Source: Anaspis maculata
Lineage: Eukaryota; Arthropoda; Insecta; Coleoptera; Scraptiidae
Length of the DNA stretch: 64,000 nt
Reading direction: 5' to 3'
NCBI GenBank assembly: GCA_949128115.1
Contig: OX421965.1
Coordinates: 46,181,257 to 46,245,256, forward strand
The notes beneath the pieces were generated by a model that worked only from the letters and a program-made list of their open reading frames with translations, did no database searches and was not told the DNA's origin. This document shows positions 57,801 through 61,653 of this stretch, piece by piece. Made by a program: the position numbers and the translations under genes. How positions within the stretch are numbered: position 1 is the stretch's first letter; every line of letters begins with the position of its first letter.

Positions 57801-59591
57801 ATCGAAACGTCGGATGTCAAAACATGACCTTGACGATCCGTCGTTATGCATGACGTCACGGTGGAAAGAGACAACGAGAAAGTGGAAAACCCTAATTACT
57901 AATTATTGACACACTGCGTTAGTGTCACAAAACTTGGAACCTTCTTCAAAATTTCCGGTTTCACTTCTGCAATAATAAGAGACGACATTTCACTTTTCGA
58001 CAGTTTTTGTCTAACACCCCATAGTTGCTGCGGATTTCGACCAAAAAAGTCTGCAAGAAATAATACGGGGATGGCATTCGCGTGTATTCGCATCAGGGAT
58101 GAGTCACTGCACCGATGTAACGAACTTCACTATAAAGGTGGGTTTAGTCAGATTATTTAGCCGTGGTTTTGATTTTAGCCGAAAGCACAGCATCGCTCAT
58201 TGGCTTTCATGCCATGGGTTGTGCCACAAGAGCCAATTAGCGCTGCTGCGCTCACGGCTAAAATCAAAACATGCGGCCAAAAACTGACTAAACCCACCCT
58301 AACAAATTGATCTTTCTGGTAGGTACACTGGCCGTCATTGAAATTTGGTGAATGTCTTGAAAAGGACTGCTCACTGGTAATTTGGTGGGTTATTGACTAC
58401 GTTTATGTCGCATCTTTGCATCCGATCGAAACTCTATCCGATCAAATTGATCAGCTTGAAATTGCCTATATAATCTGCCAGGATTGAGATTTCAATCGGA
58501 TCTAGCAGTTCAAGTCAATCCGGTGTTTTGGCCGCCCTGACTTGACTTGAGTCGAGCGGATCGATAACCGCATCCGCTCGTATTTTAGCCGATGTAAACG
58601 GTATCGAAACGAAGTAACAGATGACCGACTTGTCAATAAAGCGTAATTTTCACTAAATCAAGGAATGCTTACCAGTAACTGTAGGTGAATCAAATGAGCA
58701 AAAAAGAGTAACTTTGGTTTGGGGCAGATTGACGTTTTTTAAACCATGATGTTGTTTTCTCTTGTCAATGCCAACCTAATGCTAAAGGAATGAAACAGGA
58801 TTTAATGAAGCGGATCGAACGTTCGACAATATAAACGCGCTTGACTGAAGCCATTCTGGATCCGAACTAAACTCGAGGGGATCAAAAGTTGTGATACAAA
58901 CGTGGTCATTGTGTTCGAAGAAAACACTACCTATGGACCAGTGAAATAAACCAAGTTTCACCCAGGGTAAATTTATGTGACCTGATTTCTGTGGCGGCCA
59001 GTGTACATGATTAGTAATTACATACACCTAATGTGTATGTTCCTTCCGAGGTTCCTTCATATATGGACACCAATTCAAGAGGGATTAGGTACATAGTCCA
59101 TTCTTCAAGTGAAAATATCAGTGCAATAAAAAAAACCGTGGTACGGGCATTTCAACTCTAACAATACTATTCCGGCACCTGTCACCACGGGCTTTAGACA
59201 CCAGTCCAGTTGGTTTTTAGCTTGGTAATAATTCTAGCTGAGATCGAGGTAGTTCCTATGCAAGGCCCAACTCTTGCTCTTAGATCGAATCAAGTTGATT
59301 TTATCTCACGCATTTATTCCGCATGTGGGCTACTTTCATCCTTAGACTAAGATATTCACCTGGTGTATGTGGCTGATGACTTCGGCGTGGCACGCATCTT
59401 CCAAAGTTTTCCCATTCACTTCCAGGATCTCGTCGCCAACTTCCAAATTGTCATTATCGGCCGGCGAACCTGCAAAACGTGTGAGTTAATACATTCCATC
59501 AACTCCACCTACACTCAACTTTACCATATAACTTAATCTTCTTATCTTTGGTTTCTGCCAGGATTATCACGTACCCTCCTAAATCCACCAT
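1937..59591 (-). CDS. PDZ-domain scaffold/adaptor protein, seven exons, 3' end outside window
   Basis: Gene-level entry for seven minus-strand exons: 59591-59525, 59469-59360, 53013-52956, 31937-31798, 24826-24285, 6175-5959 and 2230-1937. Every junction is AG/GT and all phases agree, giving 1,428 nt or 476 codons without a stop. Residues 1-75 form a PDZ domain: LGGY (4-7) sits where the carboxylate-binding loop lies, GSPAD (23-27) precedes helix A, GDEILEVNG (34-42) is the classic PDZ core, and a His at 50 near the start of helix B fits a class I pocket. Residues 60-80 are basic. Residues 90-125 look helical and charged. Residues 126-305 are a Ser/Thr/Asn-rich linker. Residues 306-476 are proline-rich, with PPRYPPPKP near 370 and a run of Asn. 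PDZ domains bind C-terminal peptides, so a cytoplasmic adaptor role is inferred. The exact family is not recognised. The gene continues beyond the left edge. Confidence 0.8.
2654..2792. mobile_element. MITE with 16-bp terminal inverted repeats
   Basis: Ends TAGCGTTTTTCACTGG and CCAGTGGAAAACGCTA are inverted copies with one mismatch. The outermost TA may be the target duplication, as in Tc1/mariner-type elements. No open frame. Confidence 0.6.
2831..2945. mobile_element. Small foldback MITE family R2, copy 1
   Basis: Left end GTGCGTTCAATCCTAGTGTG and right end CACACTTAAATTGGACGTAC are imperfect inverted repeats. The centre includes CGTCGCGTGGCGAGACT, shared with copy 2 at 8961-9033. Confidence 0.55.
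4448..4942. repeat. Foldback element R3, arms 4448-4492 and about 4890-4942
   Basis: The left arm (CCCTAAACGGTCTCGGCCAT...CCTCCGATC) is the reverse complement of the right arm (GATCGGAGGGAAGTTATGAT...CAGTTTAGGG) with few mismatches. A related right-end sequence recurs at about 7960-8150 (around TATTTAGGGTCGGTTGTGAA). Confidence 0.55.
5298..5545. mobile_element. Foldback element R4, copy 1
   Basis: Two arms of about 95 bp in inverted orientation around a short A-rich centre. Both carry TTCCTTGACAGAAGTT, TGAAAGCTACAAGG and TTTGGTTTGAGCCCATTGGC-type blocks. A second copy is at 22855-23120. Minus-strand open frames over it are incidental. Confidence 0.7.
5959..6175 (-). CDS. PDZ gene coding exon 6 (acidic then proline-rich)
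   Basis: A 217-nt exon with a CTCTTGCAG acceptor and a CAG/GTACCT donor. Its first base completes Arg306 and 72 codons follow, ending in phase 0. It opens with a basic PRRRS, then an acidic stretch (DADLDPVKKPPDDLDDYNN), then DVPDTFIARNKTPP and RYPPPKP, which could bind SH3 or WW domains. Higher GC than its surroundings and exact phase agreement with exons 5 and 7 support it. Confidence 0.86.
8528..8544 (+). repeat. Poly-C run
   Basis: About 16 C in a row. Similar C or G runs occur at 26349-26365, 46205-46213 and 57001-57012, the last three inside or beside repeat families. Confidence 0.9.
8961..9033. mobile_element. Small foldback MITE family R2, copy 2
   Basis: Ends AGTACATTCAACCCTAGTGT and CACACTGGAGTTGAACGTACT are inverted. 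The core GTCGCGTGGGGAGACTT and CCAGCTTGAATCACACT match copy 1. It is about 40 bp shorter, missing an internal segment. Confidence 0.55.
12940..14110 (+). repeat. Interspersed repeat R5, copy 1 (with TG microsatellite)
   Basis: About 1.1 kb matching, in inverted orientation, 56000-57010. Shared blocks include AAGACGATTAAGACCATTTT, AAAATCTATCCGATGGATTG and CACATTCCGTGAATTTGAG. This copy contains a TG/CTGT microsatellite at about 13064-13127 that is missing from the other. Both copies contain an open frame starting MDWNQI..EATQ that soon diverges, so no intact gene is claimed. Confidence 0.7.
13064..13127 (+). repeat. TG / CTGT microsatellite
   Basis: A run of TG dinucleotides interrupted by TATG and bounded by CTGTCTGTC units. 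It lies inside repeat R5 copy 1. The short Val/Cys-rich frames across it are artefacts. Confidence 0.95.
16533..16922 (-). pseudogene. Non-LTR retrotransposon (LINE) ORF2 fragment, endonuclease C-terminal region
   Basis: The open frame contains LNAGDVWSFRHCDMKQY, then NNSTGGLLDLVFST, then CELPFLPKDGYHPAPEV. This order (a short helix region, then LDLVFS, then PLxPxDxxHPA) matches the C-terminal part of the apurinic-like endonuclease of jockey/CR1-type LINE ORF2 proteins, including the conserved Asp and His-Pro near the end. No reverse transcriptase motif follows in frame and the reading decays downstream, so this is a dead fragment. The 190 bp upstream (to about 17115) are GC-richer and may be its frameshifted continuation. 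Confidence 0.55.
17713..18600 (+). repeat. Interspersed repeat R6, copies 1 and 2, with GTCC microsatellite
   Basis: Begins TTTTTAGCGCACTTCTCC, then has a GTCC/GACC run at about 17757-17802, then GGGTAGCTCATGGCCTTG and CAAGAAAAATCTTGACGAAAT. The downstream part (18238-18600) repeats the second half of the unit (GGGTAGCTCATGACCTTGG, GCGGCTTCGCCG). A third copy lies at 32124-32460 without the microsatellite. Confidence 0.7.
18861..18890 (+). repeat. GTCT microsatellite
   Basis: About six to seven GTCT units in a row. It precedes a repeat segment whose later part (the block around CTCCTCGGGAAATAAAGC) resembles 53755-53785. Confidence 0.95.
19160..19570 (+). repeat. Tandem repeat, about 118-120-bp unit, 3.5 copies
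   Basis: CGCCATCTTGGC(C/T)GCCATA recurs at about 19181, 19299, 19419 and 19536. Each is followed by TTGAAAT, a TTAGTGGAACGAT block and CTTGTCTAGTACGATCATT. Related ATCTTGGACCGCCATATTG occurs once at about 53964. Confidence 0.85.
19679..22136. mobile_element. Foldback DNA element R7 interrupted by a nested insertion
   Basis: Ends GGCCCCAGCCCGTAGCATC and GATGCTACGGGCTGGGGCC are perfect inverted repeats flanked by TA on both sides, as for a TA-target element. The left arm (19679 to about 19935) pairs with a right arm split in two: 20302-20402 and 21981-22136. Removing the 1,578-bp insert restores an element of about 880 bp. Its arms contain TGTCATTTGTCAAAAAATGA-like blocks and no transposase. 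Confidence 0.8.
20403..21980. mobile_element. Solo-LTR-like insertion inside R7, 4-bp target duplication
   Basis: Begins TGTAACACC and ends GCGTTACA, so the termini are TG...CA with a TGTAAC/GTTACA inverted end. It is flanked by ATGT on both sides. The uninterrupted target is readable from the opposite arm of R7 (AAAATGATGTATTACAAG). These are hallmarks of an LTR retroelement insertion. The 1,578-bp length and lack of gag or pol frames suggest a solo LTR or a non-autonomous element. AATAAA signals occur near 20663 and 20727. Confidence 0.65.
22258..22307. repeat. Perfect 20-bp stem hairpin
   Basis: CCGGTATTTCCATCTCCGG, an 8-nt A/T-rich loop, then CCGGAGATGGAAATACCGG. A near-perfect inverted repeat between R7 and the next foldback element; it could be the core of a very short MITE. 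Confidence 0.8.
22487..22729. mobile_element. Foldback MITE R8, arms of about 91 bp
   Basis: The left arm runs 22487-22578 (GGCCCGTATTCATATCCCAC to GTGTTCAAAAATAC). The right arm runs 22639-22729 as its reverse complement, with only two or three differences, around a 60-bp spacer. The high arm identity suggests a young copy. No open frame. Confidence 0.88.
22855..23120. mobile_element. Foldback element R4, copy 2
   Basis: Same family as 5298-5545, with the same left end GGCGTTGCGGAATCAATC and the right end GTCAAGGAATAAGCCCACAG. The central A/T spacer differs, as expected for an independently diverged copy. Confidence 0.7.
24285..24826 (-). CDS. PDZ gene coding exon 5 (Ser/Thr/Asn-rich linker)
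   Basis: A 542-nt exon with a TTCCAG acceptor and a CAG/GTAGGG donor. It enters in phase 0 and leaves after two bases of an Arg codon (180 codons + 2). The translation is polar and low in hydrophobics: runs of Asn, Ser, Thr and Gln, with scattered Lys/Arg-Ser patches (KLTDRRASSPF, SRSESGS) that could be phosphorylation sites. I see no recognisable domain, and it is probably a disordered linker. Plus-strand open frames over the same bases are antisense shadows. Confidence 0.87.
25632..25880. repeat. Foldback element R9
   Basis: The left arm at about 25632-25720 pairs with the right arm at about 25790-25880 (ACAATATTATGATATC, CGGCCCAAGCGTCTTGAAG and the like). A related segment occurs once at about 7420-7490 (around GAATGTGGTTCAAATTGATC). 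Confidence 0.6.
26336..27045. repeat. Inner palindrome of the composite element
   Basis: The left arm (C-run, TCCCGTTGGAATAAATTGGTG, ACAGGGTGTTTCAAAAAACT, CATATACAAGGTGC) pairs with the right arm (ACCCTGTATATGATATT, AAATTGGAAGTTTTTTTAAA, CACCAATTTATTCCAACGGG, G-run). The centre at about 26640-26720 resembles part of 40590-40860. Confidence 0.75.
27046..27330 (+). repeat. 15-bp minisatellite, left arm
   Basis: Units of about 15 bp of the form GCCAAAAATATCCCA with variants CCAATAATATTCC and GCGACAAAATATTCC. Because the unit is 15 bp and lacks stop triplets in all frames, long open frames arise on both strands. The minus-strand reading gives Gly-Ile-Phe-Leu-Ala-type pentapeptides. Confidence 0.88.
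27350..27765 (+). repeat. Tandem array, about 57-bp unit, roughly seven copies
   Basis: The unit contains GAAAAGAAGGATGATACTTG, AGTCAAAAAT and TTATCTGGTGGGTCT with substitutions and small indels. It occupies the centre of the composite palindrome and is not itself inverted. Confidence 0.8.
27800..27915 (+). repeat. Short-unit array of GGTGAGTCG / GGTGGATTCG
   Basis: Roughly eight to ten units of 8-16 bp built from TCGGTGA, GTTGGTGA and TCGGTGGATT. It follows directly on the 57-bp array. Confidence 0.75.
28100..28390 (-). repeat. 15-bp minisatellite, right arm (inverted)
   Basis: The same minisatellite as 27046-27330 in opposite orientation: GGGATATTTTTGGCTGGGA, GGGATATTATTGGC, GGGATATTTTGTCGCG. 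Plus-strand frames read Gly-Ile-Phe-Leu-Ala, Trp-Asp-Ile-Phe-Gly and Gly-Tyr-Phe-Trp-Leu repeats in the three frames. These are not called as genes. Confidence 0.88.
30536..30583 (+). repeat. Short dispersed repeat R11, copy 1
   Basis: TAGTATATTATAATACAAGT followed by TTTATAAGACATCGTATTGT. It recurs with few changes at 35508-35553, directly at the right boundary of the 1,847-bp foldback element. Confidence 0.6.
30671..30873 (+). repeat. Dispersed direct repeat R1, copy 2
   Basis: Second copy of the 281-478 repeat, same orientation. It lies about 90 bp downstream of a 45-bp segment (30536-30583) that recurs at 35508-35553, so the two repeat families are juxtaposed here. Confidence 0.75.
31798..31937 (-). 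CDS. PDZ gene coding exon 4 (helical segment)
   Basis: A 140-nt exon with a TTTCAG acceptor and a CAG/GTAACT donor. It enters in phase 1 and leaves in phase 0, encoding residues 79-125. The segment is rich in Glu, Gln, Arg and Leu (AVEQQAQERLERLTALKR), consistent with a helix or short coiled coil, and ends KPVDMTKLSQQ. GC content is clearly above the flanking introns. It lies about 21 kb downstream of exon 3 and 7 kb upstream of exon 5. Confidence 0.85.
32124..32460 (+). repeat. Interspersed repeat R6, copy 3
   Basis: Shares TTTTTTAGCGCACTTCTCC, AAACGGGAAGGCGCTT, GGGTAGTTCATGGCC and GCCAAGAAAAATCTCGCCGA with 17713 onward, in the same order and strand. The GTCC run is reduced to CGTCCGCCTGTCGTC. 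Confidence 0.7.
32476..32613 (-). pseudogene. Repeated peptide fragment, unit copy B (TIGGG-VREIA motif)
   Basis: A 45-codon frame with SAIRNEPGH, then TIGGGAVREIARSIAKLL, ending in a stop. It aligns with copy A at 33488-33294 over SAI-x-x-x-PGH-x-x-TIGGG-x-VREIA, with conservative changes. DNA upstream and downstream of both copies also matches. It is short and has no partner exon in view, so it is probably a relic. Confidence 0.33.
32966..33096. mobile_element. 131-bp MITE with TA target duplication
   Basis: Ends CGGGGTGTTTATAAGAAACT and TTATAAACACCCGG with inner GTGATCGC / GCGATCAC pairs form an almost complete stem. TA flanks both ends. The GGGTGTT terminus resembles the 47333-47522 element. 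Confidence 0.8.
33294..33488 (-). pseudogene. Repeated peptide fragment, unit copy A (TIGGG-VREIA motif)
   Basis: A 64-codon frame encodes SAIAHKPGHKTIGGGTVREIAGF followed by an amphipathic Leu/Ala-rich helix. A diverged copy of the same peptide is encoded at 32613-32476 in the same orientation, which shows that the coding pattern, not only the DNA, is shared. The family is not recognised. The surrounding DNA is a unit of about 300 bp repeated three to four times between 32.35 and 33.6 kb. It may be a fragment of a multicopy gene or of a transposon ORF. Confidence 0.35.
33661..35507. mobile_element. 1,847-bp foldback element with TA target duplication
   Basis: Perfect terminal repeats AACTGCTCGTCAAAAGTTAA / TTAACTTTTGACGAGCAGTT, flanked by TA on each side. 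The left arm (33661 to about 34509) and right arm (about 34651-35507) are inverted copies along their whole length, around 85-90% identical by eye, with a spacer of about 140 bp. The element can fold into one hairpin of roughly 850 bp. The TA duplication and ends suggest a Tc1/mariner-like non-autonomous element. Several short frames on both strands are symmetric by-products of the palindrome. Confidence 0.85.
35508..35553 (+). repeat. Short dispersed repeat R11, copy 2
   Basis: TAGTATATTAGCGTACAAGT then TTTATAAGACATCATATTGC. It starts exactly where the foldback element ends, so the element probably inserted into, or beside, this older repeat. Confidence 0.6.
36059..36203. mobile_element. 145-bp MITE with TA target duplication
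   Basis: Ends CAGTCGTGAGATTATTCGTT and AACGATAATCTCACGACTG (continuing into GTACAG / CTGTAC) give about 28-bp terminal inverted repeats, flanked by TA. The central 90 bp are unique in the window. Confidence 0.85.
38640..38945. repeat. Foldback element R12
   Basis: The left arm (TGGGCCATCAAAATTTTGGC, GGCGGTTTGGTT) pairs with the right arm (AACCAAACCGCC, GCCAAAAATTTGACGGCCCA). Weaker pairing continues outward, for example TTCTTACTGCTGGG with CCCAGCGGAAAGAA. The full boundaries are not certain. Confidence 0.6.
40555..40870 (+). repeat. Interspersed repeat related to the core of the 26.6-kb palindrome
   Basis: Blocks such as GGAAAACGCCGAAACAGGTA, a CATCTGGGACA motif and TCGACCTGTTTCTGC correspond in order to 26630-26730. 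It is partly palindromic itself. This shows that the inner palindrome is a dispersed family. Confidence 0.55.
42880..42911 (+). repeat. AAT trinucleotide microsatellite
   Basis: About nine imperfect ATT/AAT units (TTATTATTAATGATAATAAT onward). Confidence 0.9.
44662..44785. repeat. Possible small foldback element
   Basis: CAGAGCACTTCA at the left and TGAAGTGCTCT at the right are inverted, with partial inner pairing around GCCGAACGCTGCGC / GCCGAGCGC. Weak support. Confidence 0.35.
46147..46347 (-). pseudogene. Possible BEL/Pao-type retrotransposon fragment
   Basis: The frame reads VTADSIPCPRYAKGIWIEGPTLLSQ. It resembles the linker after RNase H in BEL/Pao polyproteins, where an (N)PAD..SRG motif is followed by a W-x-GP-x-x-L motif. 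Only this short match is visible. Flanking frames carry no integrase or protease motifs, so this is at best a remnant. A chance match is possible. Confidence 0.25.
46600..46739. mobile_element. 140-bp MITE with GGTGCTTTCC ends
   Basis: Left GGTGCTTTCCTTTTACAAA and right TTAAAAGGAAAGCACC form about 15-bp terminal inverted repeats. The inner sequence is unpaired and AT-rich. Confidence 0.7.
46893..46948. repeat. 56-bp hairpin
   Basis: TTTCGCGACATAAGTCACAT pairs with TGTGACTTATTATGTCGCGG after a short loop, with one small bulge. It may be a very short MITE. Confidence 0.7.
47333..47522. mobile_element. 190-bp MITE with TA target duplication
   Basis: Ends CCGGGTGTT and AACACCCGG, flanked by TA. 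Inner arms carry AGCTGTGGAA and TTTCACAGCT. A related segment occurs inverted at about 32700-32860 (CTGCAGTAAGCTGTGGAAGT, GATTCAAATTGCGCTCTTG). Confidence 0.7.
48593..49264 (+). repeat. Tandem duplication, about 336-bp unit, carrying a foldback MITE in each copy
   Basis: Two head-to-tail copies start AATAATCAACAGTAATATCA at 48593 and 48930, and each ends AGGGCGTTGTGTGT or similar. Each contains a foldback of about 180 bp (TTTTCACGATAATTTTGGCC / GGCCAAAATTATCTGGGAAA with TGCTGGTTGTAGCGATAAAT / ATTTATC...CAACCAGC) and the 12-bp palindrome TGACAGCTGTCA. Confidence 0.85.
51160..51241 (-). CDS. CCHamide-type neuropeptide precursor, first coding exon (nested gene)
   Basis: ATG in context TTCCATGGG starts 27 codons plus one base before a GTAAAG donor. 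The peptide is a textbook signal sequence: MGLWRYA, then a Leu/Val/Ile core (TLLSLLVLI), then EGFRVS, followed directly by Gly-Cys-Ser-Ala-Tyr-Gly. CCHamides are secreted disulfide-bridged insect peptides of the form Gly-Cys-x-x-Tyr/Phe-Gly-His-x-Cys, processed right after the signal peptide and acting on G-protein-coupled receptors in gut and brain. The split after the Gly base would leave the next exon to start with His-x-Cys. That second exon was looked for by eye in 31-51 kb and not found. Reading through the donor stays open to 50951 (96 residues in all) and meets a Gly-Lys-Arg, so an unspliced secreted peptide is the alternative. It lies in intron 3 of the PDZ gene, same strand. Confidence 0.58.
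51461..51620 (-). promoter_or_regulatory. Candidate promoter / noncoding first exon of the neuropeptide gene
   Basis: A GC-richer stretch about 220-380 bp upstream of the neuropeptide ATG. It contains a good donor (GCGCTCAG/GTGAAC, exon end at 51461), and an acceptor-like AATATAG lies about 50 nt before the start codon. A noncoding 5' exon spliced to the signal-peptide exon would fit. No expression evidence is available from sequence alone. Confidence 0.3.
52747..52920 (+). repeat. Tandem duplication, 87-bp unit, two copies
   Basis: Copies at 52747-52833 and 52834-52920 are nearly identical (CCTCAAGTTTTCACTTTTCT to CCCCGGAAAGAAAATTT). Since 87 is divisible by three, an open frame spans both, giving a repeated 29-residue peptide; this is incidental. 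It lies only 36 bp from the donor of PDZ exon 3. Confidence 0.92.
52956..53013 (-). CDS. PDZ gene coding exon 3 (end of PDZ, basic tail)
   Basis: A 58-nt microexon with a TTTGCAG acceptor and a GTAAG donor. In phase it encodes CIRSRTICLRVKRRSGARL plus one base of an Ala codon. ICLRV matches the last PDZ beta strand in position and hydrophobic pattern, and KRR gives a basic end. It is too short to appear as an open frame of its own, but phase and PDZ logic both require it between exons 2 and 4. Confidence 0.82.
54898..55060. mobile_element. Foldback MITE R13, solitary copy
   Basis: The same foldback as inside the 48.6-49.3-kb duplication (TCAGATTTTCACGATAATTT, GCTGGTTGTAACGATAAATG, GACAACCAGCCCGAG, GGCCAAAATTATCTGTGAAA). 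Here it lacks the TGACAGCTGTCA flank, which helps set the true ends of the MITE. Confidence 0.8.
55564..55766. repeat. Possible MITE with short inverted ends
   Basis: TTTCCATTAGAGTAAGCTA and TAGCTTACTCTAATGAAAA are inverted, separated by about 160 bp with little internal pairing. Confidence 0.5.
56000..57010 (-). repeat. Interspersed repeat R5, copy 2
   Basis: Inverted copy of the 12940-14110 repeat, ending beside a G-run at about 57000-57012. It lacks the TG microsatellite. The class of element is not recognised; no terminal inverted repeats or poly(A) tail were clear. Confidence 0.7.
58137..58298. mobile_element. 162-bp foldback MITE
   Basis: Ends GGTGGGTTTAGTCAG and CTGACTAAACCCACC are perfect. 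Inner arms TTTTGATTTTAGCCG / CGGCTAAAATCAAAA and AGCACAGC / GCGCTGCTGC also pair. A strong hairpin, with no coding frame. Confidence 0.8.
58326..59003. mobile_element. 678-bp TIR element with TA target duplication
   Basis: Ends CACTGGCCGTCATTGAAAT and ATTTCTGTGGCGGCCAGTG are inverted and flanked by TA. Weaker inner pairing around TTCACTGG / CCAGTGAA continues. No transposase frame, so non-autonomous. Confidence 0.6.
59360..59469 (-). CDS. PDZ gene coding exon 2 (PDZ core)
   Basis: A 110-nt exon with a TTTTGCAG acceptor and a CAG/GTGAAT donor. It enters in phase 1 and completes Gly23, then encodes 36 codons ending in phase 0. It holds SPADNDN, GDEILEVNG and the helix B segment EDACHAEVISHIHQ, which are diagnostic of a PDZ fold. 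It is separated from exon 1 by a very short 55-nt intron, while all other introns of the gene are kilobases long. Confidence 0.88.
59525..59591 (-). CDS. PDZ gene coding exon 1 (start codon)
   Basis: Sixty-seven coding nucleotides from ATG to a GTAAAG donor, encoding 22 residues plus the first base of a Gly codon. The ATG lies in a strong Kozak context (GCTGCCATGG), and an in-frame TAA lies 30 nt upstream, so this is the first usable Met if transcription enters here. The protein begins MVDLGGYVII, so the PDZ domain starts almost at residue 1 and lacks a normal first beta strand. A possible acceptor (GAGCAG) 18 nt upstream of the ATG is in frame and would add FSRKAA plus any earlier exon, so an alternative longer N-terminus cannot be excluded. 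Confidence 0.75.
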
Positions 59592-59813
59592 GGCAGCTTT
59601 TCGCGAAAACTGCTCAGCTTTTTATACTTATTTTCGTGTATGGTTTTTTCGCGATCGATTTTTGAGAGGGGTATGGCGGACGCGGGCGGTCACTGAGGAC
59701 GATACGTTTATTTATGCGTACAGTTATCGTCGGAACCAATGTGAATGGTTCAACGATGCAAAAAACCGAAAAACGAAAACGCGAAACTAAAAAAAAATAC
59801 ACACGGTACGGTC

Positions 59814-60026
59814 TCAGGTGCTAAATCGAAATAGTTTGAGTTCTAACAAGTGGTCCGAGTAGTGCACGTAATACTTCCACCATTTGAACCGTTTTTTCTG
59901 TCCCATCATGTCGTTGGATGTTCCAGGTTTGCAGTCGGAGTTCCCATCGCTGGAAGTTGCCATTTTATCATCTTCGCTGGCACCATCACTGCTACATGAT
60001 GTTAGTGGAAGAAACGACGATAACAT
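59814..60026 (-). other. Candidate upstream 5' exon or uORF of the PDZ gene
   Basis: A 70-codon open frame lies just upstream of exon 1 and next to the GC-rich block. Its internal part has coding-like composition (EDDKMATSSDGNSDCKPG, then MMGQKKRFKWWKYYV). The second Met has an acceptable Kozak context (AAAATGG). A weak donor (TAC/GTGCAC) would leave phase 0 and could join in frame to the possible acceptor 18 nt before exon 1's ATG. It may equally be 5' UTR with a chance open frame. Confidence 0.3.
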
Positions 60027-60099
60027 TTGAGGCCTGATGGAGTTATGTGGTTTTCCGGTTGGTGTTGGTCGAGTGTGGCGAACACCATGACACTACACT

Positions 60100-60600
60100 G
60101 GCAGCAATCATGATCCGGGGGTGCGATGGGTATGATAACGAATGATTTTGCGAGATTGTTCAGAAGGGAGAGAGCGGCTGCTGCGGAGGCGATTTTCGAG
60201 CTAGGCCAGCTAGCTCTCGTGCAGACCGAGACGATGTCGACGAACAGGAGGACCCAACACGCACACCAGCACACACATCCACGGGTGTGGATTGTGAATC
60301 CCTCCGAGAGAGGAGAGGACGAACACTTCGGGATCAATAAGGTCCTTTCCAGCTTCCAGCTATGCGCTCGGCCCCTCTCGCTCCTTCTCTCTCTCTAGCT
60401 GCCGCCGCCGCCCGCCCCTCGCGCATCGCTGCCGCCGCCGCCGACCCCGATAAATCGAGATGCGAACCAGCAGCGCCGCAGCCAGCCGCCTCCGGGTTCG
60501 TCGCGAGGATAAATGTAGGACGTGGTGTGCGCCGAAGAAGTACCGACGGTAGTCAGGGGCGGATTACGGTACCTGGCGCACTTCACCAGGTAAACGGCAT
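60100..60600 (-). promoter_or_regulatory. GC-rich promoter-like block upstream of the PDZ gene
   Basis: This is the most GC- and CpG-rich stretch of the window, in an otherwise AT-rich sequence. It contains a CT-rich tract near 60378-60399 and GCC-repeat clusters near 60402-60445. It sits 0.5-1 kb upstream of the first PDZ coding exon, the expected place for a promoter and 5' UTR. Plus-strand open frames here are alanine- and arginine-rich products of the GC bias and are not called as genes. No clear TATA box or initiator was identified. Confidence 0.45.
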
Positions 60601-61653
60601 CTTCTGAAGGACACCCCAGAAATTGACAAAGCTTCAAGAATAAGCTCATTTCCTCGCTTATTTCTATCATATCTGAAAGAGCTAGGAGTTCTAATGATTA
60701 GATCTGAAACAATTTTGAAAGAAGGAAGAAGTATGTCTTACATGATGAATCTGATTCAAGGGTATACCTTATATTTTTATGTATGACCTTCGATTTGTTT
60801 TTGAAGATAATTGCTTTGACTGGAAGTCGGACCGAGAGTTTGTTACTGGTATAGTATACCTATCATGCTATCATGTAATAAAATTGAAGATCTGGAACAA
60901 CTTACAGACAAAAAAATTTCACGAACGGACGTGCTCTAACAACCTGAACTAGTCGTGCCCAAAGTACTAACGTTGATCTGACCATCCTAACAAAAATACT
61001 TACACCTGATCTATCTGTCTATGATCAGATTTAGGGTCTACTCGAAGCACAGTAATGTGAATATGCTCTATTTTGCTGATCGGTTTCGGTTTTTTATACA
61101 AGAAAACCATCGGGCAACATGTATTTTCGTTGTTTTCTAATGACTCGTATCCATTGAACCCATTTATGGCTTTGAAATTTAAATAACAACATTTTTGAAG
61201 ATTTTGACCGCTAAGAAGTGCAAATTTTTTATTGCCTGTTCAGCAGCAATTTTTTTTTATTTTACCAAATACCGATTGGGGAAATATTATAAGGAATGAC
61301 AAGCTAAAACTGTTTGCTAACGATATTATGTCTAATAGTTGTGTTTTAAATTTAAAACAAAGCCGGTCATCATCATCATTATCAATCCATTCACCGACAG
61401 ACCCAAAGGTCCTATGATAAGTAATAGTCCAGACGTTAAGGGCTACAACCTTGCAAAAAATTATCAAGCGATGAGACTTGTCACAAATGTTCATTAGACC
61501 CCTGAGCAGCTTTTGAGAAACGGTGCCACGATGGTGGTCGGTGCGGAACCGTATACAGGTGCTCAATAATCCGAAAATTCTAACTCGTGAACTAAACTTA
61601 ATAGTTGGGGTCATAAAAATCATCTCGTAGATTCACAATGTAATGCTTGTTAA

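Larger units (their letters stand above)
53014..59359 (-). other. PDZ gene intron 2 (6.3 kb)
   Basis: Holds R13 (54898), the 55564 element, R5 copy 2, and MITEs at 58137 and 58326. The segment 53700-54000 is distantly related to 18900-19200. The remainder has no supported gene. Confidence 0.65.

Noticed and set aside
60002..60670. Several frames of 70-111 codons on both strands
   Set aside because: Product of the GC-rich promoter-like block; alanine, arginine and serine-rich translations with no recognised domain.
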